The notes: generated by a model from the letters alone, not told the origin. A DNA stretch of 64,000 bases from Coprococcus_C hominis (GCF_020687505.1 NZ_JAJEQT010000001.1), one strand, 5' to 3'; shown: positions 6,170 to 15,164, counted from the stretch's first letter. Translations and numbers: made by a program.

Positions 6170-9100
6170 ATGAACATATGGACAATACTTGGAATCGGTC
6201 AGACAGACGATAAGGGTGCAATCAAGCAGGCGTATCGTGAGCGGTTAAAATCTGTGAATCCGGAGGAGGATGCAGATGGTTTCATGGAGCTTCGGAATGC
6301 CTATGAGGAGGCGATTGCAAGCTGTGAAAGGCAGGAGGCGTTGCCGGAGGATATGGATGACGAAGCTTCGGAAGGCTTACAGCCGCCGAGGACGGAGCTT
6401 ACCGATAAATTAGAACAACTATACAACGATTATCCGAACCGTATCCGTGTGGATGCGTGGAGAGAGCTTTTTCGTGAGGATGCATTTGTATCGCTTGACA
6501 CAGAGGCAGAAGCATTAGAGGAGCTGCTTGTATTCATGATGGGTCATTACCGGATGCCGGATGCGGTTTTTCGTGAGATTGTGGACCGGTTTGATATCGC
6601 CCTGCGCAAAGAAGATCTGCTGGTGAAATTCCCGGAGGATTATATTTCTTATATTCTTGGGGTAGCGGCGCGGAAACAGGACGGCTTTGCTTATGAATAT
6701 CTGACCGGAGATTATACATATGCCGATGATTATATTGAGCAGTATATGAAGATTGAGCGGATGGACAAGCAAGACGAGCCGACACCAGAGAACCGGACAG
6801 CACTCCACAAGGAATTAGAACGACTGAAACAACTTCCTCTTACACATCCACATGGTGATGTGCTGGAGATCTATGTGCAGATGCGGGATACGCATTTGCA
6901 GGAAAAGGATGTGGAACAACCACTACCAAGGGCGGAAGCAGAGGCTGTATATGAGACACTTTTAAGCAGGATCGATGCGAAACTTGCGCGGTATCCGAAG
7001 GATGAGATGACGCAGTTTATCAAGAGTGAGATGCTGTACCGCCTGGAACGATATGAGGAGGCGAAGCAGGTCGCAGAGGAGATCCTTGCGGAGAATCCGG
7101 ATTATGAAGACGCGCAGTATTGCTTAGGAGATATTTATTATGCGATGGGGGACCTGGAGAAAGCAAAGGATATCTTTGAGGAGCTGATGCACAACAATTA
7201 TGGGGATATGGCGTACCTTACCCGGCTGCAGCAGGTAAATGAAGCAATCATTGACAAATGGAAGCAGGATGTGGCAGAGCATCCGGACGATCATCAGAAA
7301 AAGTTAGATCTGGCATGGTGCTATTATCAGAATCAGCGGGAGCCGGAAGCGTTGGAGGTGTTCGATACATTTGAACCGGAGGGCGATGAGATCTTCTTCT
7401 ATTGTAATGCGAAGGGCAGATGTTATCTGGCAACCGGACAGACGGAGAAGGCACTGCCATTGTTCTTAAGATGGAAGAAGGCAATTGAGGATATACAGCC
7501 GGAAGAAGGCGGCTATACAGAGGAACAGAACAAGCGCAGAAAGCGGTATCCGTATGCACATACACTGATCGCAAGCTGTTACTATAACCTGAAAGAGTAC
7601 GAGAAAGCGAAGGAATATATACAGCTTCCGGTCGAGACGGAGCATGAGGAGCAGATCACCGGACTGATCCTGAATCTCCGGATTCTCTATGAATTGCAGG
7701 AGTATGGCAACTGTATGAAGGCGTGCGATGCGATGTTAGAGCATATTGATTATGAATCTATGGTCTATGAGGATGAATACTGGGCGCATTGCTACCGGGC
7801 AAAATGCTGTTATATGTTAGATTACCTACAGGAATGTATCTATTCGGCGGAGAAGGCGATACGGATCTATCCATATGGTGTGGAGCCGTACATACAGGAG
7901 ATACTGACCTTCCAGCAGGCAGAGCAGTACGAAGATGCCGAAAATGTAATGGCACAGTACCGGGAGTTCCGTCCGGAGAGCGATGCGATGGATTATTATG
8001 AGGCATTAAACCTTCGTGCACAGGAAAAATCAGAGGAAGCGTTGAAGCTTTTAGAGAAAGTAGAAGCAAATTATAAGGCGGATGAATCCGATCTGCCAAA
8101 TTATGAAGATCTGTTGTTAGAGCTGGCAGATCTCTATGATGAAGCAAACCGAAATGAGGAGTCCATTGCGGTTTATAAGAAGGTTGCGTCTATCAATCCG
8201 AAAAATCCAGATGTGTTTGGATATCTGGGATATATGTATCGGAAGGTTCATGAGACGGATCTTGCAATCAAGGCGTACGAAGATCAGATCTGTGTACGAC
8301 CGCATGCAGCATATTATACGAATCTTGGATTTATCTACTGGGAGCGGCGGGATTACGAGAAAGCGTTAGAGAATTTTGAACAATCACTGGCAATCGCGCC
8401 GGAGCGGTCAGACCGGGATATCCGTAGAAAGACAGAGGTCATCCGCTTTAAATCCCGTGTGCTGCTCTGCCTGAACCGGATTACAGAAGGGTGTCAGATT
8501 CTGTTGGATGCAATTCATAAATACGGAGATGACATGGATCCGCAGCTTCGTATCGAGGCAGGTCTCGCACTCACACGAGCAGACCGCTATCCGGAGGCAG
8601 AACAGCTGCTGGAAAGCTATGCAGAGGAAGGCACGGATGAAAGTCTGCGGTTTGACTGCGCGAGTCTTCTGATGGAGCTTGCCGGGGAAGAGGACGATAC
8701 GCTGATGATGGATCAGATGTATCAGCTCGGTATAAAGTTAAAGCCGGATAATACAAGCATTTACAGCAAGTACGGCAGAGTGCTTATCATGAGTGGCAGA
8801 TATGCGGATGCAGTCGATGCATACAAAAAGGCAGTCAACTTAAATAAAGAAACCAATTATTATGGGGAACTGTTGCAGGCACTCTATCTGCGGGATGGAG
8901 AGATCAAGTCCGAGTATGCAGAGTATTTAAGTAAAGCAGTGATACCGGAGGAAGACCGGAAGACACCGCTTGATTATATCAAGCTTGCAAGATACTGCCG
9001 GGTGATCGGTGATTATGCAGATGCGGAGAAATATTTGAAACAGGCGGTTTCGATGAAGGTTTGTTCAAGCTGTGGGTATCATGGCTGCGAGGAAGGTTAT

Positions 9101-9235
9101 TATGAACTTGGAATCCTGTATGAGGTGATGGGAGAGCGGAAGATGGCCATTGAAGCCTATGAGAAAGCCATCGAGGCGCATGGACACTGTTATGTCTATG
9201 AGAAACGGCTGCAGGATCTGCTTGAAAATAGCTAA
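6170..9235 (+). CDS. Large TPR protein with degenerate J-domain
   Basis: The product has 1021 residues from the ATG at 6170, which is preceded by AAGGGCAGGGG; an in-frame ATG at 6143 has no such site. Residues 1-50 look like a J-domain (WTILGIGQTDDKGAIKQAYR, ERLKSVNPEED, then FMELRNAYEEAI), but the HPD loop needed to stimulate DnaK is replaced by NPE. From about 260 to the end the protein is a long array of TPR-like helix pairs, with clear ones at YEEAKQVAEEILAENPDYED, YEKALENFEQSLAIAPERSD and YADAVDAYKKAVNLNKE. It has no signal or TM. It is probably a cytosolic scaffold; partners are unknown. It stands alone between a hairpin and the accessory zone. Confidence 0.75.
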   Translation: MNIWTILGIGQTDDKGAIKQAYRERLKSVNPEEDADGFMELRNAYEEAIASCERQEALPEDMDDEASEGLQPPRTELTDKLEQLYNDYPNRIRVDAWRELFREDAFVSLDTEAEALEELLVFMMGHYRMPDAVFREIVDRFDIALRKEDLLVKFPEDYISYILGVAARKQDGFAYEYLTGDYTYADDYIEQYMKIERMDKQDEPTPENRTALHKELERLKQLPLTHPHGDVLEIYVQMRDTHLQEKDVEQPLPRAEAEAVYETLLSRIDAKLARYPKDEMTQFIKSEMLYRLERYEEAKQVAEEILAENPDYEDAQYCLGDIYYAMGDLEKAKDIFEELMHNNYGDMAYLTRLQQVNEAIIDKWKQDVAEHPDDHQKKLDLAWCYYQNQREPEALEVFDTFEPEGDEIFFYCNAKGRCYLATGQTEKALPLFLRWKKAIEDIQPEEGGYTEEQNKRRKRYPYAHTLIASCYYNLKEYEKAKEYIQLPVETEHEEQITGLILNLRILYELQEYGNCMKACDAMLEHIDYESMVYEDEYWAHCYRAKCCYMLDYLQECIYSAEKAIRIYPYGVEPYIQEILTFQQAEQYEDAENVMAQYREFRPESDAMDYYEALNLRAQEKSEEALKLLEKVEANYKADESDLPNYEDLLLELADLYDEANRNEESIAVYKKVASINPKNPDVFGYLGYMYRKVHETDLAIKAYEDQICVRPHAAYYTNLGFIYWERRDYEKALENFEQSLAIAPERSDRDIRRKTEVIRFKSRVLLCLNRITEGCQILLDAIHKYGDDMDPQLRIEAGLALTRADRYPEAEQLLESYAEEGTDESLRFDCASLLMELAGEEDDTLMMDQMYQLGIKLKPDNTSIYSKYGRVLIMSGRYADAVDAYKKAVNLNKETNYYGELLQALYLRDGEIKSEYAEYLSKAVIPEEDRKTPLDYIKLARYCRVIGDYADAEKYLKQAVSMKVCSSCGYHGCEEGYYELGILYEVMGERKMAIEAYEKAIEAHGHCYVYEKRLQDLLENS

Positions 9236-9264
9236 AAGATATGAATAATATAGCTTAAAGGTAT

Positions 9265-9304
9265 CACGCACATGAAATTTGTACTTGTACATTTCGTGTG
9301 CGTG
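9265..9304 (+). terminator. Hairpin after the TPR gene
   Basis: CACGCACATGAAAT pairs with ATTTCGTGTGCGTG (14 bp, one G-T pair) around a 12-base loop that can itself pair. Only a weak TGTTATTATT follows, so it is a possible rather than firm terminator. Confidence 0.55.
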
Positions 9305-9354
9305 TGTTATTATTGCGACGAATTGAATTCATAATATACGGTGCCGTGGAGCTT

Positions 9355-9524
9355 TTTTTGTTTGAAAAGCAGACATGTGTTAAAAGGGAAGCAGGTGGAA
9401 GTCCTGCACGATCTCGTCACTGTAAGCCGGGAGTATACATTCGATATCGGAAGATAACCACTGGCCGCAAGGCTGGGAAGGGGAATGTGTATGAGGATCG
9501 GTAAGTCAGGAAACCTGCCGTGTA
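9355..9524 (+). promoter_or_regulatory. Cobalamin riboswitch
   Basis: The leader contains the ordered conserved parts of an adenosylcobalamin-class element: AAAGGGAAGCAGGTGGAAGT at about 9383-9402, CACTGTAAGCCGGGAG at 9419-9434, a CCACTGGCCGCAAGGCTGGGAAGG stretch near 9458-9481, and the B12-box end GTAAGTCAGGAAACCTGCC at 9501-9519. Such elements switch expression off when cobalamin is plentiful. A terminator-like hairpin follows at 9599-9632, so control is probably at transcription termination. It governs the chelatase and transporter genes downstream. Confidence 0.93.
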
Positions 9525-9598
9525 TTGGTACAGGAAAAATTTCCAGATCACGAGTAATTGGTCGTACCGTTGTAGATTAAGTTCTATGGCCTGTTGCT

Positions 9599-9632
9599 CC
9601 GTCAGTTTGTGATTTCGCTGGCGGCTTTTTTT
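9599..9632 (+). terminator. Riboswitch expression-platform terminator
   Basis: CCGTCAG and CTGGCGG pair (one G-T) with a 12-base loop and are followed by CTTTTTTT. It sits between the riboswitch and the first gene, so it is the expected switching hairpin. The next start codon is about 70 bases further on. Confidence 0.8.
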
Positions 9633-9701
9633 CTGTGCGTCTGAATTGATTCTTAACAAGTGACTGGATAAAAAACAAAAGGAAAGAGGTACAGAAAGAA
9701 A

Positions 9702-10751
9702 ATGAAGAAATCGAAATTAAGCGTAGCACTTCTTACAGCATGCATGGCAGCAACTCTGCTTGCAGGATGTGGAGACAAGAAGACAGAGACAACTGAGGCA
9801 ACCACAGAAGCAACCACAGAGGCTGCAACAGAAGCAGCAACAACCACAGAGGCAACGGTTGCAGACGCAACTGCATCTGAGGCAGATGCAGATGAAGATG
9901 AGAATTATGAGACAGGAGATGCATCATTGGATAATGTTCGTAATCAGGATGAAATTGGTGACAACGAGTTGCTTGTTGTAAGTTTTGGTACAAGCTTTAA
10001 CGACAGCCGTCGTCTGACGATCGGTGCAATCGAGGATAAGCTTGATGAAGAATTCGGTAAAGATTATTCCGTCAGAAGAGGCTTTACAAGCCAGATCATC
10101 ATTGATCATGTAAAGAGAAGAGATGGCATTGCCATTGATAATATGGCAGAAGCACTTGACCGTGCGGTTGATAACGGAGTCAAAAATCTTGTAATCCAGC
10201 CGACACATCTGATGAATGGTCTGGAATATACAGATGTTGTAAATGAAGTAGGCGATTATGCAGATGCGTTTGATCAGGTTGTAATCGGTGATCCGCTTCT
10301 TACAAGTGATGAGGACTTCGATGAGGTTGTGAAGGCTATCACAGATGCAACAGCTGAGTATGATGATGGTGAGACAGCCATCTGCTTCATGGGACATGGT
10401 ACAGAGGCAGACAGCAACGAAGTATACCAGAAGATGCAGGATAAGCTGACAGACGCCGGCTTTGAGAACTATTTCGTAGGTACGGTTGAGGCAACTCCTT
10501 CTGTGGATGATGTACTTGCGAAGGTACAGGCAGGCGATTACAAGAAGGTTGTTCTTGAGCCTTTGATGATCGTAGCCGGTGACCATGCAAACAACGATAT
10601 GGCTGGTGATGAGGAAGGTTCTTGGAAGACAACATTCGAGGATGCAGGTTATGATGTAACATGTCTCGTTCGTGGTCTTGGTGAGCTTCCGGCAATTCAG
10701 GATATCTTTGTAAAGCATGCACAGGCAGCTATTGACAAATTAAACAAATAA
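9702..10751 (+). CDS. cbiK: Lipoprotein sirohydrochlorin cobaltochelatase (CbiK family)
   Basis: The product has 349 residues. CbiK inserts cobalt into sirohydrochlorin in anaerobic B12 synthesis. A lipoprotein signal ends in LLAGC (Cys 23), followed by a Thr/Glu/Ala-rich linker to about residue 75, so the enzyme is predicted outside the membrane. The CbiK core follows: LLVVSFGTSFNDSRRLTIGA at about 89-108, then the metal-site His motifs FMGHGTEA (His about 232) and IVAGDHANNDMAGDEEGSWK (His about 295). Periplasmic CbiK is known from Desulfovibrio, where cytoplasmic biosynthesis cannot be its job. It is the first gene after the riboswitch and is followed by a tetrapyrrole/iron-type ABC system. 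A role in modifying imported porphyrinoids or in cobalt/haem handling is inferred. Confidence 0.85.
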   Translation: MKKSKLSVALLTACMAATLLAGCGDKKTETTEATTEATTEAATEAATTTEATVADATASEADADEDENYETGDASLDNVRNQDEIGDNELLVVSFGTSFNDSRRLTIGAIEDKLDEEFGKDYSVRRGFTSQIIIDHVKRRDGIAIDNMAEALDRAVDNGVKNLVIQPTHLMNGLEYTDVVNEVGDYADAFDQVVIGDPLLTSDEDFDEVVKAITDATAEYDDGETAICFMGHGTEADSNEVYQKMQDKLTDAGFENYFVGTVEATPSVDDVLAKVQAGDYKKVVLEPLMIVAGDHANNDMAGDEEGSWKTTFEDAGYDVTCLVRGLGELPAIQDIFVKHAQAAIDKLNK

Positions 10752-10778
10752 TAGAATAAAAAACGCGAGGAATGAATC

Positions 10779-11699
10779 GTGAAGAAATGGAATGTAAGTC
10801 TTGCAGCAGGCGTGGTACTTGCCTGCCTGCTTGCAGGATGCGGAAAAAATGATACAACAACACAGGAGACAACTGCCGCGGCTACGACGGAAGCCGTGAC
10901 AACAGAGCAGGCAACCGAAGCAGATGCACAGATTGCAACCGGTTCGGATCTGGCATCGGCAAGTGACGTGGTAGAGGATTGGATGGTTCCGATTCCGGCA
11001 GAGAATGTCGCAGATGGTGAATATGACATCGAGGTTGATTCAAGTTCTTCGATGTTCAACATTACTGCCTGCAAGCTCACGGTAGCAGACGGCAAGATGA
11101 CCGCCGTTATGACGATGGGAGGAAAAGGCTATCGGTATCTGTATATGGGTACCGGCGAAGAGGCGGTTGCTGCAGATGAGTCAGAGTATATCCCATATGT
11201 AGAGGATGCAGATGGTGCGCATACATTTACAGTTCCTGTGGATGCGCTGGATGAGGGCATTGCTTGTGCCGCATTCAGCAACAAAAAAGAAAAATGGTAT
11301 GAGCGGACGCTGGTATTCCGTTCCGATTCACTTCCGGCTGATGCCATAGATAATCCGTCGATGAAAACGGCAGAGGATTTAGGAATCGCCGATGGTGAAT
11401 ATACGGTTGAGGTAACCCTGTCCGGAGGCTCCGGCCGTGCAACGGTGGAAAGCCCGACGAAAATCAAGGTGGAAAATGGAATCGCGACTGCAACGATTAT
11501 CATGAGTTCTTCAAACTATGATTATGTGATTGTCGGTGAGGAGAAGTATCTGCCGGTCAATACGGAAGGAAATTCTACATTTGAGATTCCGGTTACCGGA
11601 TTTGACTACAATATGCCGATTTCAGCGGATACGACGGCGATGAGTACGCCACATGAGATCGACTATACATTATATTTTGATTCTAAAACAATAAAGTAA
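10779..11699 (+). CDS. Lipoprotein with two tandem beta-rich domains, B12 regulon
   Basis: The product has 306 residues starting at a GTG with GCGAGG upstream. The signal peptide ends LLAGC, followed by a Thr/Ala-rich linker. Two related domains follow, at about 75-190 and 205-306. Each opens with DGEYxxEV, has a middle strand rich in Met or Ser (MTAVMTMGGKGYRYLYMGTG; ATATIIMSSSNYDYVIVGEE), a Y(I/L)PY/V step, then TFTVPVDALD or TFEIPVTGFD, and ends in a strand with L-F-D/S. The layout recalls NEAT-like sandwich domains that hold haem, but I cannot show homology. Its place between CbiK and the ABC binding protein argues for surface capture of a corrinoid, porphyrin or metal. Confidence 0.65.
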   Translation: MKKWNVSLAAGVVLACLLAGCGKNDTTTQETTAAATTEAVTTEQATEADAQIATGSDLASASDVVEDWMVPIPAENVADGEYDIEVDSSSSMFNITACKLTVADGKMTAVMTMGGKGYRYLYMGTGEEAVAADESEYIPYVEDADGAHTFTVPVDALDEGIACAAFSNKKEKWYERTLVFRSDSLPADAIDNPSMKTAEDLGIADGEYTVEVTLSGGSGRATVESPTKIKVENGIATATIIMSSSNYDYVIVGEEKYLPVNTEGNSTFEIPVTGFDYNMPISADTTAMSTPHEIDYTLYFDSKTIK

Positions 11700-11710
11700 G
11701 GGTGTTGAAT

Positions 11711-12910
11711 TTGAGACGAGGAAGAAGAATTCTTTTTTTACTCCTGTTCGCCCTGTTATGTACGTTCCCCTGTGCTTGTGCAACACAGGGGAATGTTGCA
11801 TATACAGAGGATGCAGGAACAAAAGAAAAAGTGACAGATGCATCTGCATCGGATGCAGATATCCGCTGGGATAACTTGAAAATAGAAAATAGTATGGATT
11901 TAAGCTATGCGACACAGTTTTCCGTGGATTATTATACGGGAGGGTATAAACTTATTTCCGTTTCTGATATCGGTGATTACCTGCTTGTGCCGGATGGGAA
12001 GAATGTACCGGAGGGACTTCCTTCGGATATTACAGTGATTGATGGAACACCGAAGCACGCATATCTGGCTGCAACGTCCGGCATGGACTTCATTGTGAAG
12101 ATTGGACGTCTTAACAACCTTTCCTTCTCAGGCACGAAGGAAGATGGCTGGTATATCCCGGAGGCAAAGCAGGCGATGCAGGCACAGACACTTGCCTACG
12201 CCGGCAAATACAATGCGCCGGATGTGGAGCAGATGCTTGCCGGGGATTGTGATCTTGCTATCGAGTCGACGATGATCCTGCACAATCCGGAGGTAAAAGA
12301 GCAGTTAGAGACTTGTGGAATCCCAGTGATCGTGGAACATTCAAGCTATGAGACAGATCCGCTTGGCAGGTTGGAATGGGTGAAATTCTATGGCGCGTTG
12401 TTCGATGCGGAGGATGCTGCAGAGCAGTTGTTTGCGTCAGAGACGGCGAAGACCGCAGACGTTTTGAACGAGGCACCGACCGGAAAGACCGTTGCATTTT
12501 TTTATGTGACGACAAACGGTGGTGTCAATGTACGTAAGTCCGGTGATTATGTATCGAAGATGATCGAACTCGCCGGAGGAACCTGTATTACCTTTGATGA
12601 TTCGGACGAGGAAAATGCGCTTTCAACTATGACAATCCAGATGGAGACATTCTATGAGCAGGCGAAGGATGCAGACTATATCATATACAACAGCACAATT
12701 GACAGTGAGCTTACGAGCGTATCAGAGCTTTTGCAGAAGAACGCGCTATTTGCGGATTTTAAAGCCGTTAAGGAAGGGCATGTGTACGGAACCGGAAAAA
12801 ATATGTTTCAGGAGACGACCGGATATGGTACGATGATCGCGGATATGCATGCGATATTTACCGGACAGGAGATAAAGAGCGATTATTTTTATAAGCTGAC
12901 AGAGGAATAA
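11711..12910 (+). CDS. ABC transporter substrate-binding lipoprotein (BtuF/FecB type)
   Basis: This is a protein of about 399 residues. I prefer the TTG at 11711, 8 bases after AAGGG; a GTG at 11702 is also open. A basic N-terminus and hydrophobic segment end in CAC, a weak lipobox. The fold is that of helical-backbone periplasmic proteins for iron chelates and B12: DYLLVPDGKNVPEGLPSDIT, then IESTMILHNPEVKEQLETCG, IPVIVEHSSYETDPLGRLEW (gate and capture loop), and GKTVAFFYVTTNGGVNVRKS in the C-lobe. It delivers ligand to the permease encoded next. Regulation by the upstream riboswitch suggests a corrinoid ligand; iron porphyrin or siderophore are alternatives. Confidence 0.85.
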   Translation: MRRGRRILFLLLFALLCTFPCACATQGNVAYTEDAGTKEKVTDASASDADIRWDNLKIENSMDLSYATQFSVDYYTGGYKLISVSDIGDYLLVPDGKNVPEGLPSDITVIDGTPKHAYLAATSGMDFIVKIGRLNNLSFSGTKEDGWYIPEAKQAMQAQTLAYAGKYNAPDVEQMLAGDCDLAIESTMILHNPEVKEQLETCGIPVIVEHSSYETDPLGRLEWVKFYGALFDAEDAAEQLFASETAKTADVLNEAPTGKTVAFFYVTTNGGVNVRKSGDYVSKMIELAGGTCITFDDSDEENALSTMTIQMETFYEQAKDADYIIYNSTIDSELTSVSELLQKNALFADFKAVKEGHVYGTGKNMFQETTGYGTMIADMHAIFTGQEIKSDYFYKLTEE

Positions 12911-12970
12911 GCGGAATCGTGAAATCGGTGCATGGAACATGTACTATATGAATTGTGAAATGGAATAAAG

Positions 12971-13999
12971 ATGAAGACAAAAAAGACGCGAATCATAATT
13001 ACATATATCGTATTATTTACGCTGCTGCTTGGTGCAATTCTGCTATCACTTTATATCGGCAGTGTATCGATCGCCCCGCGGCAGGTATTCTCCGTATTAA
13101 CCGGACACGGAACCGATGCGAAAGCGATGCAGATTATTCTTTCCATCCGTCTGCCGCGTGTGCTTGCGGCAGCAATCTTAGGAGGTGCACTTGCGGTATC
13201 GGGATTTTTGCTGCAGACATTTTTTAGAAATCCGATTGCAGGTCCGTTTGTGCTCGGAATCTCTTCCGGGGCGAAGCTGGTTGTTGCACTTGCGATGATC
13301 GTAGGTGTCTCACATGGTATTACAATGAGTTCGTGGTTTATGATCGCGATGGCATTGATCGGATCGCTCCTTTCGATGCTTTTCGTATTGGCGGTATCAA
13401 AGAAGGTGCAGGAAATGTCTATGCTGGTTGTATGTGGCGTGATGATCGGTTATATCTGTTCGGCAATCACGGATATTGCTGTGACCTTTGCAGATGATTC
13501 GAATATCGTGAATCTGCATAACTGGTCGCTTGGAAGCTTCGCCGGAATATCCATGGCGCATGTAAAGATCATGACAATTGTTGTTGTAGTGGCGGTGGCT
13601 GGTTCTTTTCTGCTATCTAAGCCGATCGGGGCATATCAGATGGGAGAAAGCTATGCGCAAAATGTCGGTGTATCGATCCGCCCGCTTCGTGTGATGCTGA
13701 TTTTATTATCCAGTTTATTATCCGCCTGTGTGACGGCATTTGCGGGACCAATCTCATTTGTCGGAATCGCGGTGCCGCATCTTGTAAAGAGTATGGTAAA
13801 AACGACAAAGCCAATCGTGATGATACCGGTCAGCTTTCTTGGCGGTGGTGTGTTCTGCGTGCTCTGTGATTTGCTGGCACGGACAATCTTTGCTCCGGTC
13901 GAGCTTTCCATCAGCTCTGTGACAGCGGTATTTTTAGCACCGGTTGTAATTTACATGATGGTGAAGGAGAGGGGGCGCAGACATGGCTATGCACAGTGA
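12971..13999 (+). CDS. FecCD/BtuC-family ABC permease
   Basis: The product has 342 residues and about ten TM helices. Family marks are the N-terminal SLYIGSVSIAPRQVFSVLTG, then ILSIRLPRVLAAAILGGALA, VSGFLLQTFFRNPIAGPFVL (the typical LQxxxRNPLAxPxxLG block), and FAGPISFVGIAVPHLVKSMV, the conserved turn that contacts the ATPase. It forms the membrane channel for B12 or iron chelates. The gene starts 60 bases after the binding protein and overlaps the ATPase gene by 17 bases, so the three make one importer. Confidence 0.9.
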   Translation: MKTKKTRIIITYIVLFTLLLGAILLSLYIGSVSIAPRQVFSVLTGHGTDAKAMQIILSIRLPRVLAAAILGGALAVSGFLLQTFFRNPIAGPFVLGISSGAKLVVALAMIVGVSHGITMSSWFMIAMALIGSLLSMLFVLAVSKKVQEMSMLVVCGVMIGYICSAITDIAVTFADDSNIVNLHNWSLGSFAGISMAHVKIMTIVVVVAVAGSFLLSKPIGAYQMGESYAQNVGVSIRPLRVMLILLSSLLSACVTAFAGPISFVGIAVPHLVKSMVKTTKPIVMIPVSFLGGGVFCVLCDLLARTIFAPVELSISSVTAVFLAPVVIYMMVKERGRRHGYAQ

Positions 14000-15101
14000 T
14001 GATGATTATATGGTTACGGAAGAGGCGAGTGTAGGCTATCAGAAGCGGACGCTCATAGACCATGTGAATCTTCATGTGAAAAAAGGAGAGATTCTTACCC
14101 TGATCGGACCAAACGGCGTGGGCAAATCGACGATTCTGAAAAGTATCATCCGGCAGTTATCCCTGATTGCAGGAACAGTCAGCATTGATGGGAAAGAGTT
14201 GTCTTCTTATGCACCGAAGGAGCTGGCGAAGAAGATGGCAATCGTGATGACAGAGCGGATTCATCCGGAACGATATACCTGTTATGATGTCGTGGCGACC
14301 GGTCGGTATCCGTATACCGGGAAGATGGGGATGCTGCAAAAAGAAGATGAAGAAAAAATCGAAGAAGCGATGCGGCAGGTGCAGGTGGAAGCGCTTCGGG
14401 ATCAGGATTTTGAGAGGATCAGCGATGGACAGCGCCAGCGTGTGATGCTGGCGAGAGCAATCTGCCAGGAGCCGGAGATTTTAGTGCTAGATGAACCAAC
14501 CTCGTATCTGGATATCCGCTATAAGACGGATTTCCTGTGGCTGTTGCGGTCGCTTGCAAGAAAACGGCAGATGGCAGTTGTGATGTCCCTGCACGAGATT
14601 GATCTGGCACAGAAGATCTCAGATCAGGTTGTCTGTGTGAAGGAACATCGTGTCGATCGGGTCGGCACGCCGGAAGAGGTGATGACGACCGAATATATAC
14701 AGGAACTCTATGCGATGCAGGATGGCGTCTATGATGCGGCGTATGGTAGTGTGGAATTTCCGAAGCCAACCGGGGATGTCCATACCTTTGTGATCGGTGG
14801 AGGTGGATACGGAATCCCGCTATACCGGAAACTGCAGCGGCAGGGTATCCCATGTGCAGCGGGGATTTTACCTGTGCATGACCGGGAGTATCCGGTTGCG
14901 AAGGCGCTCTGTGAGAAGGTACTGGAAATCCCGGCCTTTACAATGCCGGAGGATACGATGCTTGCGCAGGCAAAGGCATTGATCGATGCCTGTGAGACGG
15001 TATATTGTCCATGTATGGAGTTCGGTGTGTGCAATTCGTACAATCAGGAGCTGTATTTTTATGCAAAAAAGCAAAATAAGTTGAAAAATCTTTCAGAATA
15101 G
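13983..15101 (+). CDS. ABC importer ATPase (BtuD/FecE type) with extra C-terminal domain
   Basis: The product has 372 residues, about 110 longer than a usual BtuD. Residues 8-250 are the ATPase: Walker A GPNGVGKST, signature ISDGQRQRVMLARA (SDGQR in place of SGGQ), Walker B EILVLDEPTSYLD, and the switch His in VVMSLHEIDL. From about 262 a second domain follows, HTFVIGGGGYGIPLYRKLQR, with a Rossmann-like glycine start and a Cys cluster (CETVYCPCMEFGVC) near 340. Its role is unknown; nucleotide or metal sensing is a guess. The ribosome binding site GAGAGGGGGCG lies within the permease gene. Confidence 0.88.
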   Translation: MAMHSDDDYMVTEEASVGYQKRTLIDHVNLHVKKGEILTLIGPNGVGKSTILKSIIRQLSLIAGTVSIDGKELSSYAPKELAKKMAIVMTERIHPERYTCYDVVATGRYPYTGKMGMLQKEDEEKIEEAMRQVQVEALRDQDFERISDGQRQRVMLARAICQEPEILVLDEPTSYLDIRYKTDFLWLLRSLARKRQMAVVMSLHEIDLAQKISDQVVCVKEHRVDRVGTPEEVMTTEYIQELYAMQDGVYDAAYGSVEFPKPTGDVHTFVIGGGGYGIPLYRKLQRQGIPCAAGILPVHDREYPVAKALCEKVLEIPAFTMPEDTMLAQAKALIDACETVYCPCMEFGVCNSYNQELYFYAKKQNKLKNLSE

Positions 15102-15104
15102 ACT

Positions 15105-15132
15105 TTGAAAGCCATCTCTAAAATGCTATAAT
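15105..15132 (+). promoter_or_regulatory. Promoter of prfC
   Basis: TTGAAA at 15105-15110 and TATAAT at 15127-15132 with 16 bases between them. The boxes begin three bases after the stop of the ABC ATPase gene, so prfC is set apart from the B12 operon. Confidence 0.65.
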
Positions 15133-15164
15133 AACATGAAGTGAGTTTAAAGGTGGAGGAACAG

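Noticed and set aside
9760..9993. Repeat array in the ACAGAGGCA-like region of cbiK
   Set aside because: It is simply the coding sequence of the Thr/Glu/Ala linker after the lipobox, not an independent DNA repeat.
9924..10718. 264-codon open frame on the minus strand inside cbiK
   Set aside because: It runs antisense to a clear CbiK gene, has Ile/Cys-rich nonsense composition and no ribosome binding site.
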